A stretch of DNA of 64,000 nt from contig JABTUE010000001.1 of assembly GCA_015075515.1 (NCBI GenBank), positions 1,263,001 to 1,327,000 on the forward strand, given 5' to 3'. Origin of the DNA: Planctomycetota bacterium (GTDB lineage Bacteria; Planctomycetota; UBA8742; UBA2392). Under the pieces are notes generated by a model. That model did not search any database, was not told where the DNA came from, and was given only the letters and a program-made list of their open reading frames with translations. Positions 36,101-44,087 of the stretch are shown in pieces. Numbering within the stretch: position 1 is the first letter of the stretch; each line of letters starts with the position of its first letter. The translations under genes and the position numbers were made by a program.

Positions 36101-36849
36101 TCGCGGCGGCGGCCCACAAATGCCCCGGCGTAGTGCTCGGTCTGTTTCAGCACGCCCTCGACGCGCCACAGCACCACCGGCTCGGTCTTGCCCTTGAGCG
36201 TCACCGGCGCAAGCTGTGTCAGCTTGAAGCGCGCGCGCACCTGCTGGGCCGTGGCCTCGCCGATGTACACGGCGCCGATTTCGGCCGCGCCCTGCACGCG
36301 GTTGGCGGTGTTGACGGGGTCGCCGATCGCCGTGTATTCGCCGCGCTGGCCCAGGTTGCCGACCACGACTTCGCCGGTGTCCAGCCCGATGCGCACGTCC
36401 AGGCGCACGTCGCGGCCGGCGTTGGCGGCCTTGGCCCGGCGCTGCATTTCCAGCGCGGCGTTTACGGCGCGCTCGGCGTCGTCGCCCAGGCTGCGCGGGG
36501 CGCCGAACAGGGCCAGAATCGCGTCGCCCATGAACTTGTCCACGTAGCCGCCGTGGGCGGCAATCACGTCGCTGAACTCGCGGAACAGCCCGCCCACCAG
36601 GTCTTCGACCTGTTCCGGATCAAGTCGTTCGGACAGCGCGGTGTAGTCCTTGATGTCGGCAAACAGCACGGTGACGATGCGGCGTTCACCGCGGGAAAGC
36701 TCGGAACGGCTGATCCGTCGCGTGACATAATCCGCGCCACGCGGCAGGGGCGCGGGTGTCAGCGCGGCGCCCAGCTTCGCGCCGCACTCGTTACAGAACT
36801 TGGCGGTGTCGGCGTTGGCCGTTCCGCAACCGGGGCAGGGCCGGGGCAT
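33166..36849 (-). CDS. Zinc-ribbon / adenylate-cyclase / AAA-ATPase / TPR signalling protein
   Basis: This is a 1227-residue multi-domain regulator. It begins with a zinc ribbon (CPGCG and CNEC) followed by a class III nucleotide cyclase domain (about 50-240). The cyclase has FADIKDYTAL with two metal-binding Asp positions, DKFMGDAILALFG, and AIGDPVNTANRVQ near the adenine-binding and transition-state residues. Next is a P-loop ATPase module (ADAGMGKSRL), a FCHALLQEVAY junction and a long TPR array (about 600-1227). The P-loop has Ala in place of the first Gly of GxxxxGKS. Start 36849 is chosen because it begins the zinc ribbon and because TATGAT, a possible -10 box, overlaps the other ATG. 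The cyclase may make cAMP; the TPR region may sense partners. Confidence 0.85.
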   Translation of the reverse strand: MPRPCPGCGTANADTAKFCNECGAKLGAALTPAPLPRGADYVTRRISRSELSRGERRIVTVLFADIKDYTALSERLDPEQVEDLVGGLFREFSDVIAAHGGYVDKFMGDAILALFGAPRSLGDDAERAVNAALEMQRRAKAANAGRDVRLDVRIGLDTGEVVVGNLGQRGEYTAIGDPVNTANRVQGAAEIGAVYIGEATAQQVRARFKLTQLAPVTLKGKTEPVVLWRVEGVLKQTEHYAGAFVGRRRELELLLASFDSSVRERMPRFVLVRADAGMGKSRLFYEFRRRLRALKHAPLRVTAAFAPAGMEPMQGMRQVARALLRLDRAAPAPAAQAAVAAAVGALAAQGVPEAAADHLRYLLGLGAANSGLEAKQRREGASLVLRLLLQRQAESGPMLLAFEDIHWADEDSLSFLRDLARSDLRGPVFVLALGRPEAIELVRDLLADPFENIELRPMEAAEVTALSAAVLAQGVADEPLAQLVAERSGGNPFVAEELLKGLAEAGALTLEHGHYSLAPGRSPSDIPVGVRSILASRIDALGARERAVLTALSVLGREFRRAAADRLCGESAETALGQLVERGMLVDLGDDRGQRRFMFCHALLQEVAYSGLLRRDKVQLHRLAAEFYREQLADGEPDPRRLSRLAWHLASAGDSAGAASAYHQAGHLAARRWMGAFAAEQFQHALTEFDRAPGATIAGLAGAAARLRLVSDLVESLKETGKLAQALEIAKSVAETAADPRDLAPVMERAANAAWRKSEYEQAREFAARGRALFESANDADGAARCRIHEAAALTSLGRVTQARELVDGLNPGADAPWRADWLRAAAVLCLEQGRAGDALAHEQQRAELARRSGQRRTLASALANVAMICSDLGRFDEAGRLFTEALAEYRAIGDLFNVSVVLSNLGNFRRRTGDVTGALAAHEEALRLSAQLGDDYGVLLGELNAATCYLSLGQFTRALRSIEGAQPALRRFKAPQLAPQVLLNRAVAASRTGDFRLARASVDAARALCVEHGNARGLLQCDLQTAEDALRGGEFDRAAQALADLQARARQLGYLRYAASAADKLIEQALARGNAGAAGRALAAARDLGPVSEDDQRVLAVQQALAEWLAGPEQDPQGLDHLLPAACATASDAQLLAAAALCAAHLAATVSSPRLEAALGWADRAIRAMEEGGRADARHALTLAARGRLKRALGRDATADLARARASAQRLEAAWIIQWLDQADSV

Positions 36850-36920
36850 GGCACGAATCATAGCGACCAGGGGCAGTTTGTGCTTTGCATTGCGCCAATG
36901 GTCGGTTCAATGGCGGCCCG

Positions 36921-37901
36921 ATGTCGCCCCAGAAAGACGAGCCCATCACCAGCGTCGCGCGCTCCGAGTTTGTCGCGGTGCGCCAGAGCCAGACCGTGCA
37001 GCAGGCGCTGGAATCCATCCGCGGCCACGAAGTGGCCGAACGCATTGTTTACTTTTACGTCACCGACGACCAGGACCGGCTGGTCGGCGTTCTGCCCGTG
37101 CGCCGGCTTTTGATGGCCTCGGCTGATACGGGCATTGACGCGCTGATGGTCAAGCGGCTGGTGCGCGTGCCCGACACCGCCAGGGTGTCCGACGCGCTGG
37201 AGCTGTTTGTGCTGCACCGCCTGCTGGCGCTGCCTGTTGTGGACGCCCACGGGCGCATCAAGGGTGTGGTGGATGTCGGCCAGTTCACCGAAGAAGTGCT
37301 GGACTTTGCCGAAAAAGAGCGCGTGGACACGCTGTTCGAAGCCATGGGTGTGCGCCTGTCCGAACTCAAGGACGCCGGGCCGCTGCGCGCCTGGCGCGCG
37401 CGCTTTCCGTGGCTGATCGCCACCATGGCCGGCGGCGTCACCTGCGCGCTGCTGGCCGGCGTGTTCGAACAGGCGCTGGAGGCCAGCGTGGTGCTGTCGT
37501 TCTTCCTTACGCTGGTGCTGGGGCTTGGCGAAAGCGTGGCCAGCCAGTCCATGACGTTTGTGGTGCAGGAACTGCGCGGCAAGCAGCCCTCGGCGGCGTG
37601 GTACATCAAGTCGGTGATCCGCGAGTGCGCCACGGCGCTGCTGCTGGGTCTGTCCAGCGGCGTGATTGCCGCGCTGGTGGTGTGGCTGTGGCGGCGCGAC
37701 CCGGCGGCGGCGGTGGTGATTGGCGGGGCGATCACCGCCTCGATCATTACCGCGGCCTGGATGGGCCTGACGATTCCGGCGCTGCTGCACCGGTTGCGGC
37801 TGGACCCGCGCATTGCCGCCGGGCCGCTGGCGCTGGCGCTGGCGGACCTGTGCACGGTCACGATTTATCTGGGCCTGGCCACGATCGTGCTTTTGCGCTG
37901 A
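36921..37901 (+). CDS. MgtE-type divalent-cation transporter with CBS domains
   Basis: This 326-residue protein has two N-terminal CBS domains (about residues 10-130) and a membrane part with five predicted segments. The membrane part contains LVLGLGESVASQSMTFVV and SVIRECATALLLGL, characteristic of the SLC41/MgtE Mg2+ transporter pore. The usual N-terminal MgtE domain before the CBS pair is missing or very short. Mg2+ uptake at the inner membrane, gated by the CBS domains, is the expected role. The ATG at 36921 begins a protein lacking the extra 12 residues of the longer frame. Confidence 0.8.
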   Translation: MSPQKDEPITSVARSEFVAVRQSQTVQQALESIRGHEVAERIVYFYVTDDQDRLVGVLPVRRLLMASADTGIDALMVKRLVRVPDTARVSDALELFVLHRLLALPVVDAHGRIKGVVDVGQFTEEVLDFAEKERVDTLFEAMGVRLSELKDAGPLRAWRARFPWLIATMAGGVTCALLAGVFEQALEASVVLSFFLTLVLGLGESVASQSMTFVVQELRGKQPSAAWYIKSVIRECATALLLGLSSGVIAALVVWLWRRDPAAAVVIGGAITASIITAAWMGLTIPALLHRLRLDPRIAAGPLALALADLCTVTIYLGLATIVLLR

Positions 37902-37953
37902 ACCCTTTGGCCGCGGCCGCGGCTTTCTTCTCCGGGCCGTACAGGAGAAGACC

Positions 37954-38622
37954 ATGAAACGGATTTGTGTCGCGGTGCTTGTCGTGCTTGTGCTGGGCGG
38001 TTGCGCGGTGGCGTCCGCCCCCGAAGAAGTCCGGGCCCCGCTGCCGGATTCGGCCTATGCCGGCCTGTCGGCGCGCCAGGAAACGGCCAAAGCCCAGCAG
38101 CCCCCGACCGACGGCCCGCCTGTGCAGGGCCCGGGCAAGGTCGAGGAAGCGCCGCTGGAGCCCGCCGAACTGCGCATCCAGCGCGCGGGGGTGATCACGC
38201 TGGCGGTCAAACACGAACTGAAGTTCGCGCTGGAACTGCTCAAGCATGCCGGAAAGTTCGACGCGCTGGTGATGGCGTTTTCCAACACCGAGGTCACCTG
38301 GCGCATGCCCTCGGCCAGAATCAACGCGCTGCTGGAATGGCTGGCCGGGCAGGACCCGAAACTGGTCGAAATTGACGCCTTTGACTTTTCCGCCCTGGAC
38401 CGCACCGCCGAGTTCTATTCGCTGGAGGGCCGGATCGAGGCCGCCCGCTCGGCCTACAACCGCACGCTGGAGCTTCTCAAGGCCGCGCCCAACAGCCACG
38501 AACTGGGCCAGCTTGAGGCCAGACTGGAACAGTTGCAGAAGAAACTGGACGGGTTTGAAACCACGCTGCGCGACATCAAGCTGAATGCCGGGCGCGTGGA
38601 GTTGAAACTGCGCATCAAGTAG
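37954..38622 (+). CDS. DUF4349-like lipoprotein
   Basis: The 222-residue product starts with a lipoprotein signal (VLVVLVLGGC). A Pro-rich linker is followed by a beta-alpha region (ITLAVKHELKF, then ALLEWLAGQDPKLVEIDAFDF) and a long C-terminal coiled coil (about 150-205) typical of DUF4349. Such proteins are predicted to sit in the inner membrane or periplasm with unknown function. AGGAG precedes the ATG at 37954 and the gene begins 52 bases after the MgtE-type gene, suggesting one transcript. Confidence 0.65.
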   Translation: MKRICVAVLVVLVLGGCAVASAPEEVRAPLPDSAYAGLSARQETAKAQQPPTDGPPVQGPGKVEEAPLEPAELRIQRAGVITLAVKHELKFALELLKHAGKFDALVMAFSNTEVTWRMPSARINALLEWLAGQDPKLVEIDAFDFSALDRTAEFYSLEGRIEAARSAYNRTLELLKAAPNSHELGQLEARLEQLQKKLDGFETTLRDIKLNAGRVELKLRIK

Positions 38623-38629
38623 GCAAGAA

Positions 38630-38661
38630 GCCGGGGGCGGGGCCGGCGCCACGCCCCCGGC
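38630..38661. terminator. Shared hairpin between convergent lipoprotein genes
   Basis: Stem GCCGGGGGCG / CGCCCCCGGC with a 12-base loop in the 45-base gap between two convergent stops. There is no T-run on either side. Confidence 0.45.
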
Positions 38662-38667
38662 GTGGCG

Positions 38668-39132
38668 CTATCTTTCGAATGAAAGGTACCACTTGCCTTC
38701 GTGCTGGATCATCTGCGCTTCGCGGGTCTTGGAGGATTTCTCGCCGGCGACATCAAAATCCAGTGTCGCCACCAGAAAGAACTTGCCCTCGCGTTCCTCA
38801 ATCTTGCTTTCGGCGACCTTGACGCTGCCGCCCTTCTTTTTGATGTCGTCAATCTCGCGCACCATGCGTGACTTGGCCTTTTCGTGTTCTTCGGGTTTGA
38901 ACAGGGCCAGCACCCCCGATGAATCAAGGCTGGTGTAGGCCTTGAGAATCGTGTCGGCCACGGCCTGGCGGTCCTTGGCCGGGTCGGGCTTGGGGGGCTC
39001 GTTTTTGGCGGGCTCGGCGGGGGCATTGGTTGAACTGCCGGTGTTGGAGCCCGCGGGGGCGTTGTTGCCGCCGCCGCAGGCGGCCAGCAGCAGGCAAAGC
39101 AGCAGCACGGGCAAACAGGTTGTGGTTTTCAT
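38668..39132 (-). CDS. Lipoprotein of unknown function
   Basis: This 154-residue lipoprotein has the lipobox LLLAAC, a Gly/Asn/Pro-rich linker, and a globular part. The globular part has ADTILKAYTSLDSSGVLALF, a charged helix, and a final strand pair ending in KWYLSFER. The layout (helical start, small mixed domain, W-Y near the C terminus) resembles DUF4878/NTF2-like lipoproteins, but the family is not certain. Its strong ribosome-binding site and signal peptide support a real gene. Confidence 0.65.
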   Translation of the reverse strand: MKTTTCLPVLLLCLLLAACGGGNNAPAGSNTGSSTNAPAEPAKNEPPKPDPAKDRQAVADTILKAYTSLDSSGVLALFKPEEHEKAKSRMVREIDDIKKKGGSVKVAESKIEEREGKFFLVATLDFDVAGEKSSKTREAQMIQHEGKWYLSFER

Positions 39133-39223
39133 GCAGGTTCTCCGCCTGGGGTTATTGGTGCGTATTAGAACTTGCCGGGTGTGTCCTGTCGCGGATGCAG
39201 GGCCGGGGTGCCGGACAAGGCAA

Positions 39224-39247
39224 CCGGGGCGGATTGCTCCGCCCCGG
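39224..39247 (-). terminator. Hairpin downstream of the peroxiredoxin gene
   Basis: Perfect 10-bp stem CCGGGGCGGA / TCCGCCCCGG, loop TTGC, about 47 bases past the stop. U-tract is weak. Confidence 0.5.
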
Positions 39248-39293
39248 CGTTCACGCGACCAGTCTTTGCCTGCGCAACACGCAGGCGCTGCAC

Positions 39294-39944
39294 CTACAGC
39301 GACTTCTTGTTGAGGTAGAAGTCAATGGCTTCGTATTCCTTGTGGCTCTTGCGTTCTTCGACATCCGCGACACTCTTGGGCGGCGGAACAATCACCTTAT
39401 CGCCGGGCTTCCAGTTCACAGGCGCGGCGACCTTGTGCTTGTCCGTCGTCTGAAGCGCCGTCAGCAGGCGCTTGATCTCGTCCACGTTGCGGCCCACGTT
39501 CAGCGGGTAGTACACCAGCGCCCGCACCTTGCGCGACGGGTCAATCAGAAACACCGCGCGCACGGTGACGGTTTCGCTTTCGCCGGGGTGCAGCATGCCG
39601 AACTTGTGGCTGACCTTGGCGTCCAGGTCGGCAATCAGCGGAAAGTTCAGCTCGGTGCCCAGGATCTTCTTGAGGTTCTCGCGCCAGGCCAGATGGCTGT
39701 GAATGCTGTCAATGCTCAGGCCGATCAGCCTGGTGCCCAGTTCGTCAAACTCTTTCTTGCGCTTGGCGAATTCGGTCAGTTCGGTGCTGCACACCGGCGT
39801 GAAGTCCGCCGGGTGGCTGAACAGAATGACCCACTTGTCGCCCTGCCATTCGCTGAACTTGATCGGGCCCTCGGTGGTGACGGCCGTGAAGTCCGGCGCG
39901 ATGTCGCCAATGCGCGGAATGCCGGTGGTCTGTGTTTCGCTCAT
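39294..39944 (-). CDS. 1-Cys peroxiredoxin (Prx6 subfamily)
   Basis: The 216-residue cytosolic peroxidase reduces H2O2 and organic hydroperoxides. Its peroxidatic Cys52 is in FTPVCSTE, preceded by HPADFTPV, and the C-terminal domain (about 165-216) is long, as in Prx6-type enzymes. There is no second Cys in the usual resolving position. It could work together with the other redox proteins of the window, but it has no adjacent reductase. Confidence 0.92.
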   Translation of the reverse strand: MSETQTTGIPRIGDIAPDFTAVTTEGPIKFSEWQGDKWVILFSHPADFTPVCSTELTEFAKRKKEFDELGTRLIGLSIDSIHSHLAWRENLKKILGTELNFPLIADLDAKVSHKFGMLHPGESETVTVRAVFLIDPSRKVRALVYYPLNVGRNVDEIKRLLTALQTTDKHKVAAPVNWKPGDKVIVPPPKSVADVEERKSHKEYEAIDFYLNKKSL

Positions 39945-40089
39945 GACTGTGTCTCCCTGGTTTGGGCGGGTGAGCCCGCCACTTTTATCAATGCCGATGG
40001 AAAGGAATCAGGTTCAGACTCGCTGTCTCGTACATCGCATTCGCATGATCATCCCCCGCAAAAGGCCCGTTACCGCGTGAAACTGCCGT

Positions 40090-40124
40090 AAACAAAACCA
40101 CCCGGCTCTGGCGAGCCGGGTGGT
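40090..40124 (-). terminator. Rho-independent terminator for rplU-rpmA
   Basis: On the minus strand, the 12-bp stem ACCACCCGGCTC / GAGCCGGGTGGT is followed by TTTTGTTT, just after the rpmA stop. Confidence 0.8.
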
Positions 40125-40142
40125 CTGGGTATGTGTCTTGTG

Positions 40143-40397
40143 TTACGCCGCCACCGGCTCGATGTTGACCTTCTTCCGCTTCATGCCCGAGAAGCGGACC
40201 ACGCCATCACACAGTGCGAACAGAGTGTAATCGCGGCCCATCCCCACGTTGGCACCCGGGTGGATGGCCGTGCCGACCTGGCGCACCAGAATGTTGCCGG
40301 CGCGCACGAACTCGCCGCCGGCCTTTTTCAGACCGCGGTACTTGGGGTTGCTGTCGCGCCCGTTCTTGGTGGTGCCGGCGCCTTTTTTATGTGCCAT
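40143..40397 (-). CDS. rpmA: Ribosomal protein bL27
   Basis: This 84-residue protein of the 50S subunit begins with [20 protein letters not shown], the L27 signature. Its flexible N terminus reaches the peptidyl-transferase centre. The Firmicutes-type N-terminal extension that is proteolytically removed is absent. It lies 48 bases after rplU, the usual order. Confidence 0.96.
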   Translation of the reverse strand: MAHKKGAGTTKNGRDSNPKYRGLKKAGGEFVRAGNILVRQVGTAIHPGANVGMGRDYTLFALCDGVVRFSGMKRKKVNIEPVAA

Positions 40398-40445
40398 GAC
40401 TGTGTTCCTTGGGACCCCGCCGCTGTGCCCGGGGCTCCAGCCCGT

Positions 40446-40760
40446 CTAGCCCTTGATGTCCGTGACCTTGACCAGCGTGTAGTTCTGGCGGTGGCCACGC
40501 TTGCGTTTGCTGTCGGCCTGGCGGCGGCGGTACATGAAGGCGATCAGTTTTTCGCCGCGCTTCTGGCCGATGACCTCGACCTCGACGTGGGCGCCCGAAA
40601 CCACCGGCGCGCCGACCTTTACGTTGTCGCCGTCGGCCACCAGCAGCACCTTGTCGAGTTTCAGCTTGCTGCCGGGCTTCTGGCCCAGCCGGTCAATGTG
40701 GAACTGGGTTCCCTTCTCGACGCGGAACTGGTGGGCACCGTCTGCGATGATTGCGTACAT
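40446..40760 (-). CDS. rplU: Ribosomal protein bL21
   Basis: This 104-residue protein has the L21 pattern: [17 protein letters not shown] at the start and [18 protein letters not shown] near the C terminus. It binds 23S rRNA. The ATG at 40760 follows AGAGAGG; the longer frame continuing to 40955 has no such support. rpmA follows in the same transcript. Confidence 0.96.
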   Translation of the reverse strand: MYAIIADGAHQFRVEKGTQFHIDRLGQKPGSKLKLDKVLLVADGDNVKVGAPVVSGAHVEVEVIGQKRGEKLIAFMYRRRQADSKRKRGHRQNYTLVKVTDIKG

Positions 40761-40890
40761 GCCAGCCTCTCTGCGGCGGCGGCGGGGGCTGAACATCCAG
40801 CGCTTGGCCCGCGGCCTGAACCGGGGCGGCAAGAGTAATTCGGCCGGGCGGGTCGTCAACGGGGGGCAATCAGATTCGCGGCGCGGCGCG

Positions 40891-40918
40891 TTGCGGGCCT
40901 TGGCCCTGCCGCTACCAT
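40891..40918 (+). promoter_or_regulatory. Candidate lysS promoter
   Basis: TTGCGG (40891-40896), 16-base spacer, TACCAT (40913-40918), 24 bases before the lysS ATG. Confidence 0.5.
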
Positions 40919-40941
40919 GCGCCGCACACAGTGAGGGCTGC

Positions 40942-42642
40942 ATGTCCGAAGCCAACGAGTACCGTCTTGTGCGCGAACAGAAGCGCGAAGCCCTGAAAGC
41001 ACTGGGCGCCGACCCCTACGCCGTGCGCACGCCCCCGCGCCAGACGGTCGCCACACTCAAGGCCGAGTTCGAAGCCGCCGAAAAGTCCGCCGCACCCGAA
41101 AGCCCCGCCAGGCTTGCCGCCCGCGCCGTTGCCGGCCGCGTGCTGGCCAACCGCAAAATGGGCAAGGCCGTGTTCGTGGATGTCTACGACCAGACCGGCA
41201 AAATGCAGGTTTATCTCAATGCCAAGGCCGTGGGCGAGCAGGGCATGAAGGTCTATGAAAACATTGACCTTGGCGACTACGTGCACTTTGCCGGCGAAGT
41301 CCAGCGCACGCGCACCGGCGAAGTCACGCTGTTTGCCGGTGGCATCACGTTTCTGACCAAGGCGCTGGCCGTGCCGCCGCTGCCGCGCGAGTTCAAGGAC
41401 GAACAGGGCAACGTCAAACACGTCACGGCGTTCACCGACCCCGAACTGCGCTACCGCCAGCGCTATCTGGACCTGATGGTGCACCAGGACGTGCGCCGGC
41501 GCTTTGAGCTGCGCTCGCATCTGGTCAGCGCGATCCGCGCCTTTCTGACCGACAGGGGTTACCTGGAGGTCGAAACCCCGATGCTGCACACCATTCCCGG
41601 GGGCGCGCGGGCGCGGCCTTTCATTACGCATCACAACACGCTGCACATGAACATGTATTTAAGGATCGCGCCCGAGCTGTATCTCAAGAGGTTGCTTGTC
41701 GGCGGATTCGAGAAGGTTTTTGAGATCAACCGTAACTTCCGCAACGAGGGCATTGATGCCACGCACAACCCCGAATTCACGATGATGGAGCTGTACGAGG
41801 CCTACGGCGACTACCACTCGATGATGGAAATTACCGAGGGCATGTTCCGCCACGCGGCCCGTGTGGTGCGCGGGGCCGAGCGCGGCGTGGCGCCTTCGGC
41901 GGTGGCCGACAGCGAACTGGTGTTCAAGTGGGGCGAAGTCGAGGTTGACCTGGGCAAGCCGTTTCGGCGTGTCCGGTACTCTGACCTGCTGCGTGAACAC
42001 GCCGGCGTGGACCTGCATGATGTGAAGGCGGTGGCGCAGAAGGCCAGGGCGCTGGGCATTGAAGTGCACGAGGACCACTACAAGCTGGCCGACCAGGTGC
42101 TTGAGGCCACGGCGATGGGCAGCATGGTTCAGCCCACATTCATGATTGATTACCCCACGCCGATCTGCCCGCTGACCAAAAGCAAGCCCGAAGACCCGCG
42201 CGTGGCCGAACGCTTTGAGCTGTTCATTAACGGGGTGGAGTTCGCCAACGCCTTCAGCGAACTGAACGAGCCGGTGGAACAATTGCGCCGCTTTCAGGAA
42301 CAGGTTGAACTGGGCGAAAAGACCAAAGACGTCGAAGCCCCCAAGGAAGTGGACCACGACTATGTGCACGCGCTGGAGGCCGGCATGCCGCCCGCCGGCG
42401 GTCTTGGCGTGGGCATTGACCGGCTGTGCATGCTTCTGACCAACACGCACAGCATCCGCGACGTGCTGCTGTTTCCGCACATGAAGCGCGAACACAGCGA
42501 CGCCAGGGGCGCGGCGCTGCAACGCGCGCGCATGGCTGCGGAAACGCTGCTGGAAGAACTGCAATCGCCGGAACTGGCCAAGGCCGCGGGCATGAAGGAA
42601 CTGGCCGCGCAGATCGAGGCCGCGCGCAAGCAGCTTTCCTGA
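40942..42642 (+). CDS. lysS: Lysyl-tRNA synthetase, class II
   Basis: The 566-residue enzyme charges tRNA-Lys. The N-terminal anticodon-binding OB domain (about 55-165) is followed by the class II catalytic core. Motif 2 is FRNEGIDATHNPEFTMMELY and motif 3 is GLGVGIDRLCMLL near the C terminus. IPGGARARPF is the expected motif in class II LysS. It is about 60 residues longer than the Escherichia coli enzyme, with extensions at both ends, including a charged helical C terminus. The ATG at 40942 starts a region with no earlier in-frame conserved sequence. Confidence 0.95.
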   Translation: MSEANEYRLVREQKREALKALGADPYAVRTPPRQTVATLKAEFEAAEKSAAPESPARLAARAVAGRVLANRKMGKAVFVDVYDQTGKMQVYLNAKAVGEQGMKVYENIDLGDYVHFAGEVQRTRTGEVTLFAGGITFLTKALAVPPLPREFKDEQGNVKHVTAFTDPELRYRQRYLDLMVHQDVRRRFELRSHLVSAIRAFLTDRGYLEVETPMLHTIPGGARARPFITHHNTLHMNMYLRIAPELYLKRLLVGGFEKVFEINRNFRNEGIDATHNPEFTMMELYEAYGDYHSMMEITEGMFRHAARVVRGAERGVAPSAVADSELVFKWGEVEVDLGKPFRRVRYSDLLREHAGVDLHDVKAVAQKARALGIEVHEDHYKLADQVLEATAMGSMVQPTFMIDYPTPICPLTKSKPEDPRVAERFELFINGVEFANAFSELNEPVEQLRRFQEQVELGEKTKDVEAPKEVDHDYVHALEAGMPPAGGLGVGIDRLCMLLTNTHSIRDVLLFPHMKREHSDARGAALQRARMAAETLLEELQSPELAKAAGMKELAAQIEAARKQLS

Positions 42643-42652
42643 CGGAGACGCC

Positions 42653-42988
42653 ATGACACCGGTGCAGGTCGTGCAGGCCCAGTTGGACGCCTACAACAAG
42701 TGCGACATTGATGCCTTTGCGGCCACCTACAGTGCTGACGTGCTGATTGTGGACGACGCGGGCAAGGAGTTGTGCCGGGGCCACAAGAAACTGCGCGAAA
42801 TCTACGGCCCGATGTTTCGTGACAACCCCAACCAGTTCGCGATCATCACCAACCGTATCGCCGCCGGCAGCCACGTGATTGACCAGGAAGAAGTCGTCGG
42901 TCGCGCCGACAACGTGCGCCGCCGCGCCGTGGCCATCTACAGGGTGCAGGGCGATGTCATCACCCACGTCACGTTGATCCGCGGTTAG
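42653..42988 (+). CDS. NTF2-like (SnoaL/steroid-isomerase-like) protein
   Basis: The 111-residue protein has the NTF2-like cone fold: VQVVQAQLDAYNKCDIDAFAATYSAD at the start, then a curved beta sheet ending in VITHVTLIRG. Such domains bind small hydrophobic ligands or act as isomerases. The substrate is not predictable. It is 10 bases after lysS and may be co-transcribed with it and with the oxidoreductase that follows. Confidence 0.78.
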   Translation: MTPVQVVQAQLDAYNKCDIDAFAATYSADVLIVDDAGKELCRGHKKLREIYGPMFRDNPNQFAIITNRIAAGSHVIDQEEVVGRADNVRRRAVAIYRVQGDVITHVTLIRG

Positions 42989-42998
42989 GGAGTCCGGC

Positions 42999-44078
42999 AT
43001 GGCAAGAATCCGGGTTCGCAAGGGCCAGGCCAGCGTCACCCTCAGCCGCGAGGAATTCGAACAACGCCTGCGCCGCCACTTCGACGCCCCGTCCTTCCGT
43101 GCGGTGGAATCCGAACTGCGGAAGGTCATCGAGGTTGCCTGGACCAACTACATCGAGTACCACAAGAACCCGCGTACCAGGCCCGCCGGCAAGGGCTTTC
43201 ACGACCCGGCCTTTGCGCTGCCGCTGGAATGGCTGCAAACCCGCCGCGCCATCCAGCAGGCGCAGCGTCGTCACGACGACCGCAAGTCGCCGTCGCGCAT
43301 CCTTGTGGTCAGTGGTTCCTCGCGCGGCGACCAGACCTGTCCCGGCGAAGTTCCCAAAAGCTGGCGGCTGGCCAACCTGGCCCGGAAGGTGATTGCCGCC
43401 CGCAAGGGCTTTGAAGTGGACTTTCTTGACCTGTCGCTGCTTACGGCGGAGTACGGCCGCGCCATCCATCCCTGCAAGGCCTGCGTCAGCACGGCCATGC
43501 CGCTGTGTAACTGGCCCTGTTCCTGTTACCCCAACCAGGCCATGCAGCAGACCGGCGACTGGATGAACGAACTCTACCCGCGCTGGGTGGCCGCCCACGG
43601 CGTCATGATCGTCACGCCCGTGAACTGGTACCAGGCGCCCAGCGGCCTGAAACTGATGATTGACCGGCTGGTCTGCGCCGATGGCGGCAACCCCGACCCG
43701 ACCCTGACCGGGGGCAAGGACCCCAAGCGCGCCAAGGAACTTGAGCTCAAGGGCTGGCATTACCCCAAACACCTGGCCGGGCGGGGTTTCAGCGTGGTTG
43801 TGCACGCCGACGCCGCGGGCGTGGACGGCCTGCGCCACAACCTGTGCGACTGGCTGGCCGACATGGGGTTGATCCAGGCCGGGCCCGCAGGCGGCACGGG
43901 CGCGTACATCGGCTACATGCAGCCCTACGCGACCAGCCACGACGATCTCGACAAAGACAAGGCCGTGCAGGCTGAAGTCAAAAACGCCGCGCTGGCGCTG
44001 GTTCACCTGGTCGAGTCGCTGCGCGACGGCAGCTATCAGGCACCCGACGCAGACCTGAAGGCCCCGCGCTTGAAGTAG
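42999..44078 (+). CDS. NAD(P)H-dependent FMN-type oxidoreductase with Cys-rich insert
   Basis: The 359-residue protein has a flavodoxin-like core (RILVVSGSSRGDQTCPGE, then VTPVNWYQAPSGLKLMIDRL, which is the FMN-binding and dimer region of NAD(P)H-dependent FMN reductases). A five-Cys insert begins at Cys159 (CKACVSTAMPLC, then CNWPCSCYPN). The first 95 residues are an extra helical region. It may reduce flavins, quinones or metals; the Cys cluster could bind a metal or an iron-sulfur centre, by inference. It lies immediately after the NTF2-like gene. Confidence 0.72.
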   Translation: MARIRVRKGQASVTLSREEFEQRLRRHFDAPSFRAVESELRKVIEVAWTNYIEYHKNPRTRPAGKGFHDPAFALPLEWLQTRRAIQQAQRRHDDRKSPSRILVVSGSSRGDQTCPGEVPKSWRLANLARKVIAARKGFEVDFLDLSLLTAEYGRAIHPCKACVSTAMPLCNWPCSCYPNQAMQQTGDWMNELYPRWVAAHGVMIVTPVNWYQAPSGLKLMIDRLVCADGGNPDPTLTGGKDPKRAKELELKGWHYPKHLAGRGFSVVVHADAAGVDGLRHNLCDWLADMGLIQAGPAGGTGAYIGYMQPYATSHDDLDKDKAVQAEVKNAALALVHLVESLRDGSYQAPDADLKAPRLK

Positions 44079-44087
44079 CGGGCGCAG

